Origin: Dicaeum eximium
Taxonomy: Eukaryota > Chordata > Aves > Passeriformes > Dicaeidae
Direction of reading: 5' to 3'
NCBI GenBank assembly: GCA_013396995.1
Contig: VWZP01009941.1
Span: 1,908,294-1,972,293, forward strand
Length of the DNA stretch: 64,000 nt
Part shown: positions 13,813 to 29,000 of the stretch, piece by piece
How the letters are laid out: each line of letters begins with the position of its first letter
Numbering within the stretch: position 1 is the stretch's first letter
Position numbers and translations under genes: made by a program
The notes under the pieces: generated by a model
The model's input: only the letters and a program-made list of their open reading frames with translations
The model's database searches: none
Told to the model about the DNA's origin: nothing

Positions 13813-13847
13813 TTGTCTTTTAGTGCCTTTTTTCTTTCAGGAAGTGG

Positions 13848-14082
13848 TCAGACATTATTGATAATAATCAGTGCAGGCATGGAGTTCTGCTGACTTGTTT
13901 CAAACAAAGTAACTTGGTCCACGAGCTTGGCAAATACTCTGGGGGTTCCAAGGTTATAGACACCTGTATGAACAAAGCAAGCTTTGAGCTGCAAGCTATA
14001 GACCTCCTGGCCTTGAAGTTGAAGCTTGTACTGTGTTTGCCCAAGCCATGTAAAAGATCCATGTATTTCTAGTGCTTCACAG
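13848..14082 (-). CDS. TRAPPC8: TRAPPC8 last coding exon (29) with stop codon
   Basis: 235 nt of coding sequence. The acceptor is preceded by a run of ten T (tttttttcag), phase 2 in. It encodes about residues 1350-1426, with HGSFTWLGQTQYKLQLQGQE and TGVYNLGTPRVFAKLVDQVT, and ends SMPALIIINNV followed by TGA at 13,850-13,848. The family's C-terminus is the same length and near-identical. Confidence 0.97.
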
Positions 14083-17000
14083 CTGAAAAAAAAAAGGATA
14101 AAAAATGTTAATTCTCTGCATTTGAAGCATGTATTACCAATTTACAGGACTCCCTCAAACTTCAAGTTTTCCCATGATTTCAGAATGCACTGTGTCCCCC
14201 TCACCAGGCCCTTACAAAGATAGATACTTTCTAAGAACTTTTCAGAAATCAGGAGTAGGGAACTTCTGTTACTCTTCTGGCTCTCCTTGGATGAGTGCCC
14301 ACTGCCATTTGTCTTTGATGCTGCTGAGTCTTTTTGACTGCTTGCCTACAATCACTGCCTTCCCCAAATGCATACTGCTCTCTTTGCTCTGTGAACCCTC
14401 CTTATCTTTAAGAGTAGGTTTTCTAGAAAGACAAAGCTAGACTTTGCAAGGATTAACAGCTGCCATCATAGCTACAGACAGAACTCCACTTAACATTTTA
14501 CTGAGATACTGTAATATAACTTGAAAAAAAGATAATTTCTGTCTGTCTTCTTTCCTACAACATCCATATCCACTCACACCCATTCCCACAAATACATGCA
14601 GACTCAGAGTACCTAGGATACCCTTGGGTAAATTTAAGGATGCTTATGTGCATCCACCAGCTCAGTTTAACTCTGAGTCTTACCAAATATTTTTTAATGT
14701 TCTGTCTCACTTAAAAATCCTTAGAGCGGCTCTTCCCTTAGCTGAGATGACTCATTACAAACCTTTAATGCATTTTTTTTTGTTCCTAATGTACTGTACA
14801 CTACACACAGGACATTAATTACACAAAGATATATAATGAAGAACTCAGTGTATTCTCAGCTTTCTACATAACTGGCACATAACACTAACACTAAATGTAG
14901 TAACGAGATTCAAATTATCATAGTTTAAGGAATTCCTGTTTCAGGCATAATTAGGCCTGTCCCATGAGCTAGAGTTAAATCAGACTGTATGTCACACAGG
15001 AATAATCAACATGGATATACACTGCTTCAGAGACATTGCACTAGTACATTAGGAGAGAGAGTGTGGGGGCTTTCTTTTTAAGCAGTTTCAAGGTACATGA
15101 GGAGTACACTATCCTTCCAAAGCCATGTCTCACAATGTAACACAACATGACCATCTTGTGAAAAAACAACACATCAGTGAATGGCTTCCTAACTGTACCT
15201 GAAAAGTAAACCACACTTAAATTTTCTGTCTTCCATTTCTGAACTTGTGTATTAGGCTCTGGGCTTTTAACATCTTACTTGGCTCAGCAGACTGTTGGCA
15301 AGAAGCCACTGCTCCTCCATGACTAAGCCCCTGCCATGTCTTCACAATCTTTCTCCCCTCCCTGGTGGCAAACAGACCAGGCAGTATTATATCTAAGAGG
15401 GCAGAAGGGGAGCTGTCACCTGCATTACTCATAAGTTGAAGCTGCCTTGTTTAAACAGAAATGGCAGAATTACAATGGTATAGATATCATGGTACTGAAT
15501 TCTCTATCCCACAAAAAATCTTCAGTAAAACTTTTAGAAGCAATTCATGAACACTTCCTCAATGCTAGAATTTTCCTACATAGTACTACAGTACACTAAG
15601 CAAAAAGGCAGTCAAAAGAATCAGCTGCTAAACCTAGAGGAAGTCTTAAAAATATCCAAGGTTCCACAAAATTCTACACTAACCCAAACTGCAGGAGGAA
15701 GTTGCTGTCTACAAATTACTCAGAATGTTTAAAATGAAAACCTAACAACTTATGTTTAATAAAGGTTGGTGAAGCTCCTATTTCACTAGTGGAAAAGCAT
15801 TTCCCTTTTTCTAGAAAAGATCTGCCGAGTTTTAACTATTCAAGAGTCACAATTAAAGGCCCTGTCTTAGCAGACACTGAAGATTCACAGTTAATTGTAT
15901 GAGCCCTTTATCAACTACCATTCTTTCAAAGAAGCCACTGTTGAAAAATCCTATTCTATATATTCAATATAGTTAAAATATTACAAGACTCCCCAAGCTA
16001 GGAAGAGTTCTTAAAAATATTGGTTTATTAACATTTGCACACTACCTTGCTGGTTTATGCCGCAAATCAATCATCACATCTACAACAGCCTGGGAACAAT
16101 TGGAAAGTAGGAGAGTGACAGGTACCAGACAGAGGCTGCAAAGAGAAACAGTTCCACATTAAAGAAAAAAAAAATCTTATTTTGGATAGTCTTAATTATA
16201 CTCTTAAATCATTAAAATTAATTCCAGTAACACGGAATTTATTTGTAGTTGTCAATTATGCCAGATCAAGACAGTGTAGGAAAAAATATAATCACTTACA
16301 CTGACTAGAGCTACTTGTAATAAAAGTTGTCAATTAAGGCAAACAGCATTGGCTCATTTGGGCCAAATGAAGTTAACACCTCCCTTCATCTAGCTAAGAA
16401 AGGACAGAAAGAGCATAAATACCATCTCAGTTTACAGGAAATCTGCTTGTGTGACAAGAGACATTCCAGAATGGAATAATATGGTCCAGTATACTATTTT
16501 CTGGTTGGCACACTTTGACTGGATACTTTTCTTCTGCACTGCCTCCTATAGACGAATTACTGACACTGGGCCTTCACCTGAACAGTGCCCAACCAGAACA
16601 GATGGCACATGTATACCTGGATTTAATGCAGGCCTTTATACTAAATAAAACTAACACAGTTAATTGATATTCTGCTTGTTCACAATCACTAGTACTGCTT
16701 CTATAAATAATGCTGCACCAAGAAAGACCCCAAGATATCGACAGGCAGGAACACAAACTACTGCAGCTAAAACAGCCCTATGCATTCAGCAAGTGATTTG
16801 TGTCACCGGAATTCCTTGCCATTGCCGAACAGTTTAAATATCCTAAACTTGAATTGTAAGAAAAGAACAATTAGAGACTGTAACCAATAAGAGGTGAATA
16901 TCTTACAGGGATTATGCATATTTTATCACTGTCATTCAAATATAGCACCTTATAGAACACTTAAATGTTAGATTTTAGAAACAAATCCCTTTCTTTTGAC

Positions 17001-20000
17001 AACTTACATTAACTGTTATAAAAAACACAGCAGAGCTTTCAGATAAACAACTCAAGCCTAATTAGGTACCTTCATATTTCAAGTACAACCCATTTAACGT
17101 TCAGAACTTGGGCCTGGGGTTTGTTCATAACATTACAATTTTGAAAGACTCATGGATTTTACAGGCTCCAACCAATTCACTCTAGCAGCAAGCTTTTTGA
17201 GACAGTTTAATACTGATATTTTGCCAGGAGACAAGCCCCAGTGATCTGAACTGGTACCACCTTTCCCTTCTGATCTAAGTCAGAACCACGTACAGCTAAT
17301 CTTGGCAAGTGCGATGTTGTAGACATTTCCCAAAGAAATGGCACTGTTTACTCTAACAACAAAAATAAACACAAAGGGAGCAGACTATTTTTTGTTCAGT
17401 GAGTTTGATAACATTACTTGTGTTAACATTAAAACTGTGAGCTATGGTATTAAGTCAAGTTTTTTTACATGGAACTTTCATTTTACCTAAAAACTTCTGA
17501 AGCAGTGGGTTTAAAAATTGAACAAGATTTCACACTTGCATACCAGACTTTAATATCACAACCCACACACCATCTCTCAAAAGGATTTATGTCCAATAAA
17601 CAATATTTCTGAAGTTTCTAAAGTTAATGTTTCACTAACCTTTTATTATGAAAAGAATGATTGAAAGACTCTGGATAATGAAGACTTGTCTTAATAAGAT
17701 TAGAAAGCTGCTCTGGTGTTGGTCTTGCAGGTACCGGTGTGTTTTCTGGTCGACAAAACTTTAAGAGAACTGTTTCTGGTAGTTCCTGAAACAAATTTAG
17801 AATAACATCAAAAATAGTAACATAAGGTACAAGAAATCCAGTCACAGAAGTTAAAATTTTCCATTATGAACTATAGCTCATAAGGGAAACAAGTTTACAG
17901 CATCATGAAGCTCACATTTTTTTCCAACATGGTTTGTATTTAAGCATGTTGGACAAGGAACTGGTATGATTTATCTATTACCTTCTTTTGAGACAGATTG
18001 CACAGTTGCTTATGAAAACACTATCCATGCAAGTTTCACAAAAGCATGCTATTGTTGCAGTGGTTTGCTACTGCTTGGGTTTGGCTTCTAGGGAAAAGGG
18101 ACAGCACTTACATTGTTCCCTGCTCAGCAGCTGTACCTAACAACAAAAAAATTCATCACCCGCCCTAGGAAGTTCAAAACGGGAAAGCCAATGCACAAGT
18201 CTCCCAGAACAGATCCAAAGTAAAGCAAACAGAAATTTACAGGAACATGTGAACACTGACAGAAGGACTGAATAAGATTTTCTTTGAAATTGCATAACAA
18301 GCACCTGCAGATATGAAAGTCGCCTTTTGTCCCCAGCTGAAAGCCCAACACAAACTCTAACACACTACTTGTGATTCCTCCTAACCCTTTGGATGGAATG
18401 AGACTCTGGAGCAGAAGAAATTAAGTGATACAGAAAGCTGCAACCAGCCTGTATTTGGTGCAGCATTTCTGTCCAACATCATCTAATCTGGTTTGTGAGC
18501 AGTATTTCTTCAGGAAGGGGCTGCCCTTTAATATTTCCTTATGAACCTATTCCGCAGAAAATCCATCTTTAAAGGAAAAAATAATTTGCAGCAGTCAATG
18601 TGACTGCCTACTAAAAACACATGAAACAAGATTTCTAAAAAGCCACCAGTAAATTGGTACAGTATAATAAAGTTAATACTTTTCATTAAAAGGTGATAGA
18701 TTGTACCTTTTAAGTTGAAAAGAAACACTACAGGCAACGAAACCTGATTTAAAAATCAAACATACTGGAAATGTGTATGAACACTTCAGTCACTGTGCTG
18801 ATAACACCAGGAAGACACTAAATGTTTTCATAGGCTTGTAAATCTTCCCTTCAAAAGGAGGACTAGTTTTCTCAAAAAGTAATTTGAGAAGAAAAGATAT
18901 TCCATAGTAACAATACATATTTTAAGCGTTGAATGAATTTGGTGTTTCCATCCTACCATACTTAACAATGCAAACTGACAGCATGAAAAGCACCAGGATT
19001 ATAGGTTTTCATTTAAATTATTCTCTCCCCTCAAATAATAGTCCAACCAATTTTCAAGGCTGCCTTCAACCACACAGCAATATCCTACAAACTGTAGTTA
19101 GCCCTAGAGTCAATTACCTGTTCCAAGTCCTCCCAATCAGAATTCACGAGTATTTTTTTAAAACCCTACAAAAGACAAATACGAATATTTACCTCTACAA
19201 GTAGACAAGAACATAATGAAATGCAGCAGAAAACATTTACTGGTGAAAGTACAGAATGCTGTAAATACTTCAAACTTTTAGTTCTAATATTACACCTATG
19301 TTGAAGGACTGGAAAGCAGCAAAATTAACCATTTTCCAGCAGACCTAAACCTTAATTACAGCCAGTTTCTGGGTGCCAGAGTCAGAAAAGATGTTTGTCT
19401 CTCAAAGTTTAGCTGCTCAAACTCTAGGTTTTTTGTGATTGTGTATCCAGAACAAAGGCTAAGATACGACATTTAGGCAATTCTTTTCTTACCTAATGAA
19501 TGGTTCAGGAAAAAATGAAGCACTTCCAAACAATAACCAATACGCGCATACAGATCAGAAAGCTACCTAGAGACTAGATAATAAGTGCTAAGTTTAAGAA
19601 TGCATTAAACTCCTGCCCTAATCTAAAGCTTGTGAAATTGGATAAAGGCTTAAAAAAACCAAACCAAAAGCCCACACCCTCCTTTAAAGAATATACACCA
19701 AGCAGTAACACCCTTATACTTAGAAACAGCAGAAACTTAGAAAAGCAAAAGAAAAATCAAGAACTGAACAGGTGATGTTTTGTTGCTGAACTCCTAGATT
19801 ATTAGCCCAAGTGAAGTATTGCCTTTAAAAAGGGGGTGGGAAAACCTGCTTGCTGACCCAGTGTGGTTCTTTGCAAAGCCTACAGAAGTGTCACAAGCTC
19901 CAGTAACCAGCATAAACTGCATACAAGAAAGCCACATCAAGGGTTAGGATCGTCCCTTTAAAAAAACAGTTACGGTGTAATTTGGGCATCTCATCTATAC

Positions 20001-23000
20001 GAACTGGTAGAGATAGAGAGGCTTGACTGGAAGAAACTTCCTAAGAGATTGAAAGAGGGGTGTGTGTTTTTGTTTTACATTTTATAGCTGCATTTTTTTG
20101 GTTTTGCCTAAAAATACACAATAGGCCTTAGCACCAGAACGACAGTGCTCCCTCAGTTATGTTCCAAGAGCTACAAACTGCACAACTGGTGCTTGGAAAG
20201 TTGTTTTCTATTTTCAGGAAGCTTCTTGTTGTCCAAAACCATTTACAAAGGCCAGCTTCAAACAAATACACTCAAATCTAGACACAAGATTTCTAATTCA
20301 AGTAGAAAAATCTCACTTACTTGTGTTACAGGAAAGTCCCAACCATTAGAGTCTGGTATTTTGCTACTTTGAAATAGCTATAAATCATCTCCATATACAC
20401 TTCTGAAATGGTGCTTTAGTCATTCACACCAGTTTCAGATCTCTCCTGCAATTATACTTAGCTACAAGTTGAAAAAGCAATACTTTAACAATTGAAAGCA
20501 TCTCTTAATAGATGTAACAGACAGATCTACCCATAATACATTCCTTACTATCTTAGAATGCATTTTCAAATTGAAAGGCTCTTCCCTTCCATCAGATGGA
20601 CAGAAGTGATGGTATCTTAACATACTGTCATTTAAAAATATTTTTATATCTAATATTACACAACTTCAAGTTTTCAGTTTCATAAACAATATTCTTAGAG
20701 ACTGGGTCAATAAAGCACACCAGAAAAAGGTAAGCACTGCAGTTAAGATTTCTAAATTGTATGGAAAATCTGTATATTTGCCCCACAAACCACAATTCAC
20801 ACATAGCCAAAAGGATGACTGACGTGCTCAATATGTCAAATATGGGGAACCAATATGCACAGCACAGAAGAAAACCTCAACAGGAAACTCTTGAATGGAG
20901 CTAAGCATGCGTAAAAGCAGAATATATGAAAGCAGTAGAGTAAGAGTGAGGTATCTACGTGATGTACTTTTCTCTCTTTCCCATTTTAGATCTGAGAATT
21001 TCCATTTTAAAACCTCAGTTTTAAGTTGCTTCCTTCAACATGTGACTCATCTATATTCACTCTAGCTCTTAACTACAGAAATGACAACTCCAAAAACAAT
21101 ATTTTACTGACACCAAGAATAATACATTTGAAAACAGATACCCTCAGCTTTGCAGTCCATAATGGCTAAATCAGCAGATAAATGCTGCAGCTATTTGTAA
21201 TATTTCATTCGTGACAATAATATAAACCAGACCTCCCAAACTAGTACTGTATCTGCTCCATTAACTGATACAACAGAGTGAAAAATGTGTATTTCAGCTC
21301 TTGACGTTCATTTACCTTTAAGAACTTTGCTTTTTCTCTACTGAGGTGATTTAAGGAAAGTCTTAAATCCATTCCAACAATCTGTTTTATTCAAGCATCT
21401 CCTCCCACGTATTCTGTAAAAAAAGTCCTGAACTAGCAAAAGATGTCACTTCCAGTAATAGGAAAAATAGTTACTTAAACCCTACCCTCTCCTACATTTT
21501 AAGAATTCCTGCTTCCAACCAAACTGTTGCTGACTCACTAAGCTGCATGTATTTTAAGAAGCAGTCTTACCTAAAATTATCCTCTCTGAAGTGAAAGAGT
21601 CTGCATCTATTCTATACACATTTTATGGATTTTACTTTGGGCTAGCACTGGTCTAATTCACAGGACTAAATGTGCAGCCCAGAAGAAAATTATGTGCAGT
21701 CCTGAGGCACACCTGGAAAGGATGGATGCTATTCCCAATATGCCAACATTCAAATGACTACCCTTGAGGCTGCTTCTCACCTTTCATTGGTGTGAAGTCT
21801 TTGCAAACCAGAAGTGTGTCAAATGTCCTATTACTTCCACTATTACTTCCATCCCACAGTATTACACTGCCCTTTTCTTTTGGAATCTTTTGGATTGAAT
21901 TCACCAGATTAGAAAAACAGGGAAGAGAGCAGTAAGAAATAGTATTAATCAACAGCCCTGACTGTGACTGGATGTTTAATGCATTTGAAGTTTTTGTCCT
22001 TTCACTAATTTCAGGCAGAGGTCAAGAAGAACAGGCAGAGTAGCTGTATCTTAAACTGACCTTCAGTTAAAACTACCTGATTCCAAAAAGCATGTTTCAG
22101 GAGAGAATTAGAACCTATAGCAGCAGTACCACAGTCAAAAATAACCGTCATTATTTACAACTACTCAGCTGAATTTGTAAGTGAGGTTTTTATTACTTGG
22201 CCTGAAATTGATCTATTCAAAGCAATTCACTTTACTTATACCTGATGTCATTCTTTTCTTCATATATTGTTGCCTGTAACTATCAACATACCACTTTGTG
22301 GCACTTTCAGATTCAAGGCAATAAACTACATTTAGCATTTTTTCCCCTACCTTTAGCCAAAGGACATTTTTTCAAAAACATAAATGAGAGGAAGGATAAG
22401 AAGATAAACAGTTCCCATATAATCTGGGGAGATTTCTATATGAACAAATAAATACTTTAACAAAGTCAATATTCTGTAAATGTTCCTTCAGCACACTACA
22501 TGTTATGACTCCAAACTTCTAGAACATAAAAGTGTAAGTAGCTCATCACATCTCCTGGTAGGCCTACTGTGTCCAGTAGCCCACACTCAAAAGGAGTGCT
22601 ATTTTGGTATTAAAAAAATCTCTAGTGTAAACAAGAACAATAAACATCTGTATTCAGTGACAGAAAACCAGTTTTAAAGTCATAGTTATTGTAGTGGTTG
22701 GAATAAAAAAGGATTAGTATTTCTAATTCTATTTTGAAAAAACATGGGAAGAAAAGGGAGCACATGAATTTCAAAGCACATGAAGGGAGCACATGAATTT
22801 CAAAAAATACATGAGTATCAAAGAACTTGTACAGAATTTTACTCTTAGGTTTTTAATATGTCGGTACATATAGAAATTTTACCCAGAAAACCATTTTAGC
22901 CTTTCCCCAAGCCCCATTGTAACCAGAGGTTATAGCTTGATTTTAACAAATACTACAGCAAGTTATGCTACCGTGATACAGGAATAATTGCACCCTGTCG

Positions 23001-26000
23001 TCTGTTCCACATCCCTGTTGTGCGTTAATGTCCCACAAGGAACCAAGCAGAAGTAACCACCCATCACTGTGGCTCAGGCAGCAGCCTAACATCTTACAGA
23101 CATATGAGGATGAATTTGTCAGTTCACCCATCTACCAATCTACCAGCAACTGCTGGAACACCTTAAATGTAACAGTGCTGAAGACTATCAATCCCTGTTC
23201 TTCACTACAGTGCTTTACTGAAGCTTTGTTTCCCTGAACAGTAGTAGAAGATCCTGTGAATCCAAGCTATGTATTTAGAAGCTGGCAAGGAGTTAATCTG
23301 AGATACACCACAACTGACAACAGAGCAGAAGCCAACCAGTACAGAGAATTTAACCAAAATATAAAGTAAGTAACATTATTTTGTTCAACAGAGTTATTTG
23401 ATTAATTTGGCTAAGATTTGAGCCATTTCTCATAGGACTAAAAGAAATAAAGGGGGCTAGGGACAGAGAGGAATTTTGTTCATGTCCATTTTGAGACTGT
23501 TTTTGGGCTGGGGAGAGTCGTCTGTGTCTGCCAGGCACACGAAAATTCCTTTGCTGGATACAACAGCATGAAGCAAAAGAAGTCAAGAAGAAAGCCACTG
23601 CAGAGAAGCAACAAACAAAAGTCAGCAATAAATGCAGACAGTGGACTCTTGCATCCTAGGTGACACCCTGGTCAGAGTCGAATTATTTTTTTTCCCCAGA
23701 TCAGAGCAGCCCTCTATCATTTAACTGGTAATCCACATGTCTTGGTAAAAAGCATGCACCTCCATCTCCCTCTGCTGTCGAGTCCTCAGAAAGCACCCAA
23801 CTTCAATACTGTCAGCACAAGGCAAATCAGAAACAGTCTAGAGTAGTTTCCAACCTTGTTCATGACTTAAGAGAATATATACAGACTTACAAGACAAAAA
23901 TATATACTGAAAATACTAAATCAGAGGTAAAATCTGAGTTTGGGATTTTTTACCACTGTTCCCCGCCAGCTTTTTACCACTTGTTTCACTTTAAAAGAGC
24001 AAGATAATTCAAAGACAATATACAATTCCTAAGAGATTAAGCACATTATTTTCTCTATCTAGCCTAATCTAATTCTATTTTGGGGAGTCTTTTAATTCTG
24101 AAATGTGGACTGAATGAAGTAAACCGCTGCAAAGCCTCAAATCAACTGATTTGTTACACCTCACCTCCTACATAAGAGCAGTCTATCTGCTCTTCTCACA
24201 CTGTTATGAGCCGATTTTAAAAAAGTAGTATGTGAGGATATGCAATTTCTCAATTCTTAGCAGTCCTGAGATCACAAATTCTTAAAATTCATGCTAACTC
24301 TGTGCTTTGGCTATCATGAGGACACAGAATTTACATGTTTATTTAAAAAACCCAACAACCAATTACTTTTATAGCAGATTTCAACTGCATGACAACACAG
24401 ATGCTTTTTTGCTTCCAACCAAAGTACAGAATGCTTCAAAGGAAGTGTGTTCCTCATGCTCAAGGAAGTGAATACAATCACCAATGTAGAATCTATATGA
24501 AGATAGTTGTAATAAAACCTGATGAGAAACATATTTTAGACAGAGAATGCTAATATATTAGCATACATTTATTTAAAAAAAATTGAGACTACATATAGAT
24601 CCTCCTTGTTGCTGGTGACCGGATTCATTTCTTTAATTTGAAATGGATTATGATACAGACAAATAGAGTTCCAGTCAACAAGAAATGCAAATTTCTACCC
24701 ATACCCTATTCAGTCATTTGTTTCTTTTAGGATGCACATGTGATTCATTTCTATTTTCTCTTGCTATTCATTTGTGAGAAGCAGAACTTGATGAGACTAG
24801 AAGCTCACAGTATTTTGTCTCCTAACTTTAGATGTCTGCAGTGTGATCTACTGTTCTACATATACATTAAGACAGGGAAAGTAATACCTGAGGGGGCAGT
24901 TGTCATTAGATTAATACAGCCTCTTGTACTGCTCAGCATAGCTAGAGCACATGTGTACAAATTCCCACTTATTTCATAGCACAAATAACTAAATGGAAAA
25001 AATTATCTTAGCAATGTACAAATACTTAAAGGTTTATGAACTAAAGCCAAATGCACAGCTTCAGAGTAATTAATTACTTACATTATAGCATGGTATTTAT
25101 AGGAAGACATTTGTACTGTATTGTTTTCTTAGTACTCTTTGCTGCAACTTTAAGAGATCACTAAAAACTATATATTATGTTTGCAGTATTGGTAAAAGTA
25201 CTAAGAACTACACCAAAACAAGAGGGAACAGCAATGTGCTGCTCAGGAGAAATCTAAACAAGCACAAGATTTATTTCCTCTTATTCTGAACATTAGTCTT
25301 CTTCATACACATAAACTGAATTTAGTACAGATGTTTTTACAGAACCTTATCTGTAACTTCCATAGTTGTTATCAATTCATGTACCAGAACACCAACACCA
25401 GTTTCCTACAGATGCTGTTTCGTTTCATCAAGCAAAACAACTATAAACTTCACCATTTTACTATTAACTTTGTAATGAAATAATCATTACCTTTCATACC
25501 ATTAACAAGTTTCTAGTTCTAGCTGAAACACCAAAGAACAGTTTACTTCAAAAACAGCTTATCAAGATGCTTATCTGCATATTACTTTTCTCATGTTTCA
25601 ACTGGGCCTTGCAAGTTCAATATAGAAGACTAAGCAAACCTGGAGTTAGTCAGCCTGAATTATTTAGTAATAACACATATCTGATGGTAAGATTCTACAA
25701 AAGCTTCCACTTACATACTAGAGAATTCATTAAGTCTATTTAGAGAAATAAGCAATTGTAAAAGAAAATTCACAGTAGATTACCTGCTTCTGAGGAAATG
25801 AAAAGGCCTCCTTCCCAATTGTGTTAAGGGCAACATGATGCTGGCCCTCCAAAATAAGCTGCTTGCTGTCTTCCACAACATATGCCTACAGAACATAATA
25901 CAAAGACATTTGCAGACCAGAAACTATCCTAAGATTCATAACACAGAATTACTCACTGCTCCCTAACTTAGGTGGAACATGCTGCACTAATCAAAACTCA

Positions 26001-29000
26001 GAGGCTAGTATGACATTTATGCCGATTTCCACTGTTTCAAACGAGACTCTTTTCTTCAAAGCAGACTGGGGCACTCTTACAGTTCTGTAATATCAAGCAT
26101 TAACAAATCTCTTGGTTTAATATTTTATAATCTTCTCTTTAAAAGAGAACTTATAAGAACTGGGTGCATCCACAGTAATGTAAAACCATTTAAGGACATT
26201 TATTAGAGTAATAGATACCATATTTGCTGCTTGCATCATTATAATTTGTTTGATTGTGTTCAGGAAAAAAAATTCACGCATAAATTTCATATGTATATGC
26301 CTGAAAGTTCAGGACGCCACATTAAATTATTTTATAACTGTAATGTTTCATGTCCAAATTACCACAAAGCCCACAATCATACATACCTTCCACAGTACCA
26401 CAATGTTCAAATCAACTTCACTGCATCTTTGTATCAATTTGACTGTTTCATCAAATGATTGTTTCACTGCCCTCTGCGATGCATGAGTATGAGATTGTAC
26501 ATGTGTTCTTTTAAATTCAGAGGATAAGCTTTGGAAAAAAAAGTCTGCACAAGGACTGGCTGAACTTATTATCTACAAGAGAAAAAAAGGAAGAAAGTGT
26601 TCAGAACAGGATGTGAGCTGACTCAAGCTGCTCTAACAGAGCTCACCATTGTAGCATTTCAGTTTCATTATCCCAGTTGGCTTCCCTTCGCAAAGCTACA
26701 GGATGCCAGACACCTTAGTTTCTGTGCTTGACCTGTTAGATCAGCTCATCTAAAGGGCTGCTAAAAGTAACACAGGGAAAGCAGAGCTATAACTTGCTAG
26801 TTTAGAACTACAAAAATCAAACTTGGAAATAGGAGGTTTGATTATTATCACAAAGCAGCCTACTGTGATAGATCAAATCTATTAGAGCTGAAGCATCCAA
26901 CTAAGTCACACAAAAGTCATTTTTGCTTACTAATATTTTCCTCAGCTCAGCTAGAATTATTTATCTAAGTTAGGAAAATACATTTTGCTAGCAATAGTAG
27001 AGATAACAAACTGCACAGTACATCCCCATAGATACATGGCACAATCAGAAGCACTGTGCTGCCATGTGTACCAAGCTTCTCCAACACCAAAAGCCTGGTA
27101 AAGAAACTGGTTTTTAAGAGTGACAGCAATGATACTGTGTCCTGCTGGAGACACTAGGATAAGCAAGCAATTGTAGCTTTGTTATCCTGTTCCTCCCTTT
27201 CAAAAATGCAAGCTTTCCCAGAATATGCTGTTGCAAAGCTGCTAATTATTGCACTAGCAGAGTGCTGATACCCAGGGAGAAATCCACCTTTGGAGCCACT
27301 GCTCAGCAGGGAGGACACCCTCCCCATCTCCCCACTATAATACAATGTTCTCAAGGAAAGCTGAAGTTCCTGTAGCTTAGAGTCCAACTCTAAAAATGCA
27401 CAGAGGGATCATCTACCTCAGATTTTTAGTCCTAACTTCAGTTTATATGCCTATTAAAGGAAATGGCAGTGAATAGGTTTTCTTTGGCTTTAAAAGCTGA
27501 ATACATACAGGAAAAATGTACGCTCAGCATAAAATAAGCAATCTGTCATTCAACTGACTAAATCCACTGTGCAGATTTCTGTCCTAATGCAAGTGGCCTA
27601 CTTTTCTCAGGTTTTGGAAAAGCATTTGTAGTACCAAGATCATTTACTGAAAGGATTATTCAGTATCTGTATGTTTAAAAAAGATTAGAAGAGCATGGTA
27701 GTCTAGAATCCTAAACTTCTAGAAAAATCAAAGACTCCTTGAACCCACTGCAACCTCCTGTAGTAGTTTAGAAATTCTGGGACCGACATCCATTGGTTTT
27801 CCAGTTTTTCAAATAAGCTGTAATTAGAATTTTTAACCTGTCTTAGTAAAAGCAGAATTAAGAACAAGAATCTGCTATCTGCAGGCCTCTACTAGAAAAC
27901 TAGAGGGCTGGGATATATTTAAAATAACTACTCCAAAGAGCTGAAAAGGAAGGAAAAACATTAGCAGAAAAAGCCAGCATTGTAGTGTGACTACAAAGTA
28001 GTTCAACCGTGGAGCTGGGATCCCAATATTCCTGACTACACACTAGCCCAGGTTACCTTGCCACCTCTTTGTCCTTTCACATGACTGGGACACGTTACAC
28101 AAGAGAAAATATGCAGTTGTACCCATCCACCTACCTGTTCATTTCCAAAGACAATATCTGCAAATGTGTAATTTTCTAAGGGATAAAAAGAGAAAGCACT
28201 GTTTTAGCATCATGAGAAGTCACAACTTCAGCATACAGTATCCAAAAGAGTATTTTTTTCAAAAAGTGACTACATTCAGGAAAGAACCTACCGTCTGAGT
28301 TTTTGCATCTCACTGCTTTAAAACACAACTTTGCTCTCTCTCTGCTAGCCAGTTTAGTATCTGAAAGAAAAAGGTGGCAAGATTTTTTTTTTGCCCTCAG
28401 CATAATCAGAGTCACTTAGACAAAGTCACAAGTCGTGAACATTCACAAACAGTAAGTTGTCACACTGATGACATTCAACAAGCACAGCTAATCAGGCATA
28501 GTAATAGCACACAACACAACCATATTTCTTGTGAGGAAAGTTGTCAGCCACCCCAGACATGGATTTCTTTACATCACAAAAATAATCTACCTGTAAATTA
28601 AACTTGTTTTTAAAGTTAATTACATCTGAGTAAGTTATCTGTAAATATACACTTCTTGAAATACAACAACAGAAGGGCTTTATTATTTTTGAAATGGACA
28701 ACATTTTTGGAAACTATTCTGAAAGCCAAATTCAGCTCCTTGTAAGATTCTTTTAACTGTTTTTATCAGCCAGAAGGTAGACTTGCCATCGTTTTGGTGA
28801 TAAAGATACAAACCTTTGTCTCCAGAGATGTTAACAGATTTTTGAAGCTTCCAGTGCTTGCTATTGCTTGAAACTTGCACTATATGAAATTCCTTAACAC
28901 CCGTCTCACTCTAAGGAACAGACAAAAGTTATGTCAAAGAAAACCAATCACAACTGTGATGTGCTACATTGTACACTAAGTGTTCACTGCAAGGTGGCAC

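Larger units (their letters stand above)
13050..13847 (-). other. TRAPPC8: Probable TRAPPC8 3' UTR
   Basis: AT-rich sequence directly after the stop codon with no recognisable repeat. Its end is placed just beyond the AATAAA at 13,066-13,071, giving a UTR of about 0.8 kb. Use of the nearer AATAAA at 13,807-13,812 would make it only about 50-60 nt. The extent is inferred. Confidence 0.35.
17786..25783 (-). other. TRAPPC8: TRAPPC8 intron 26, 8.0 kb
   Basis: The largest intron in the window. I found no recognisable exon, transposon or RNA gene, only two small direct duplications (21,829-21,852 and 22,754-22,804). Confidence 0.75.
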
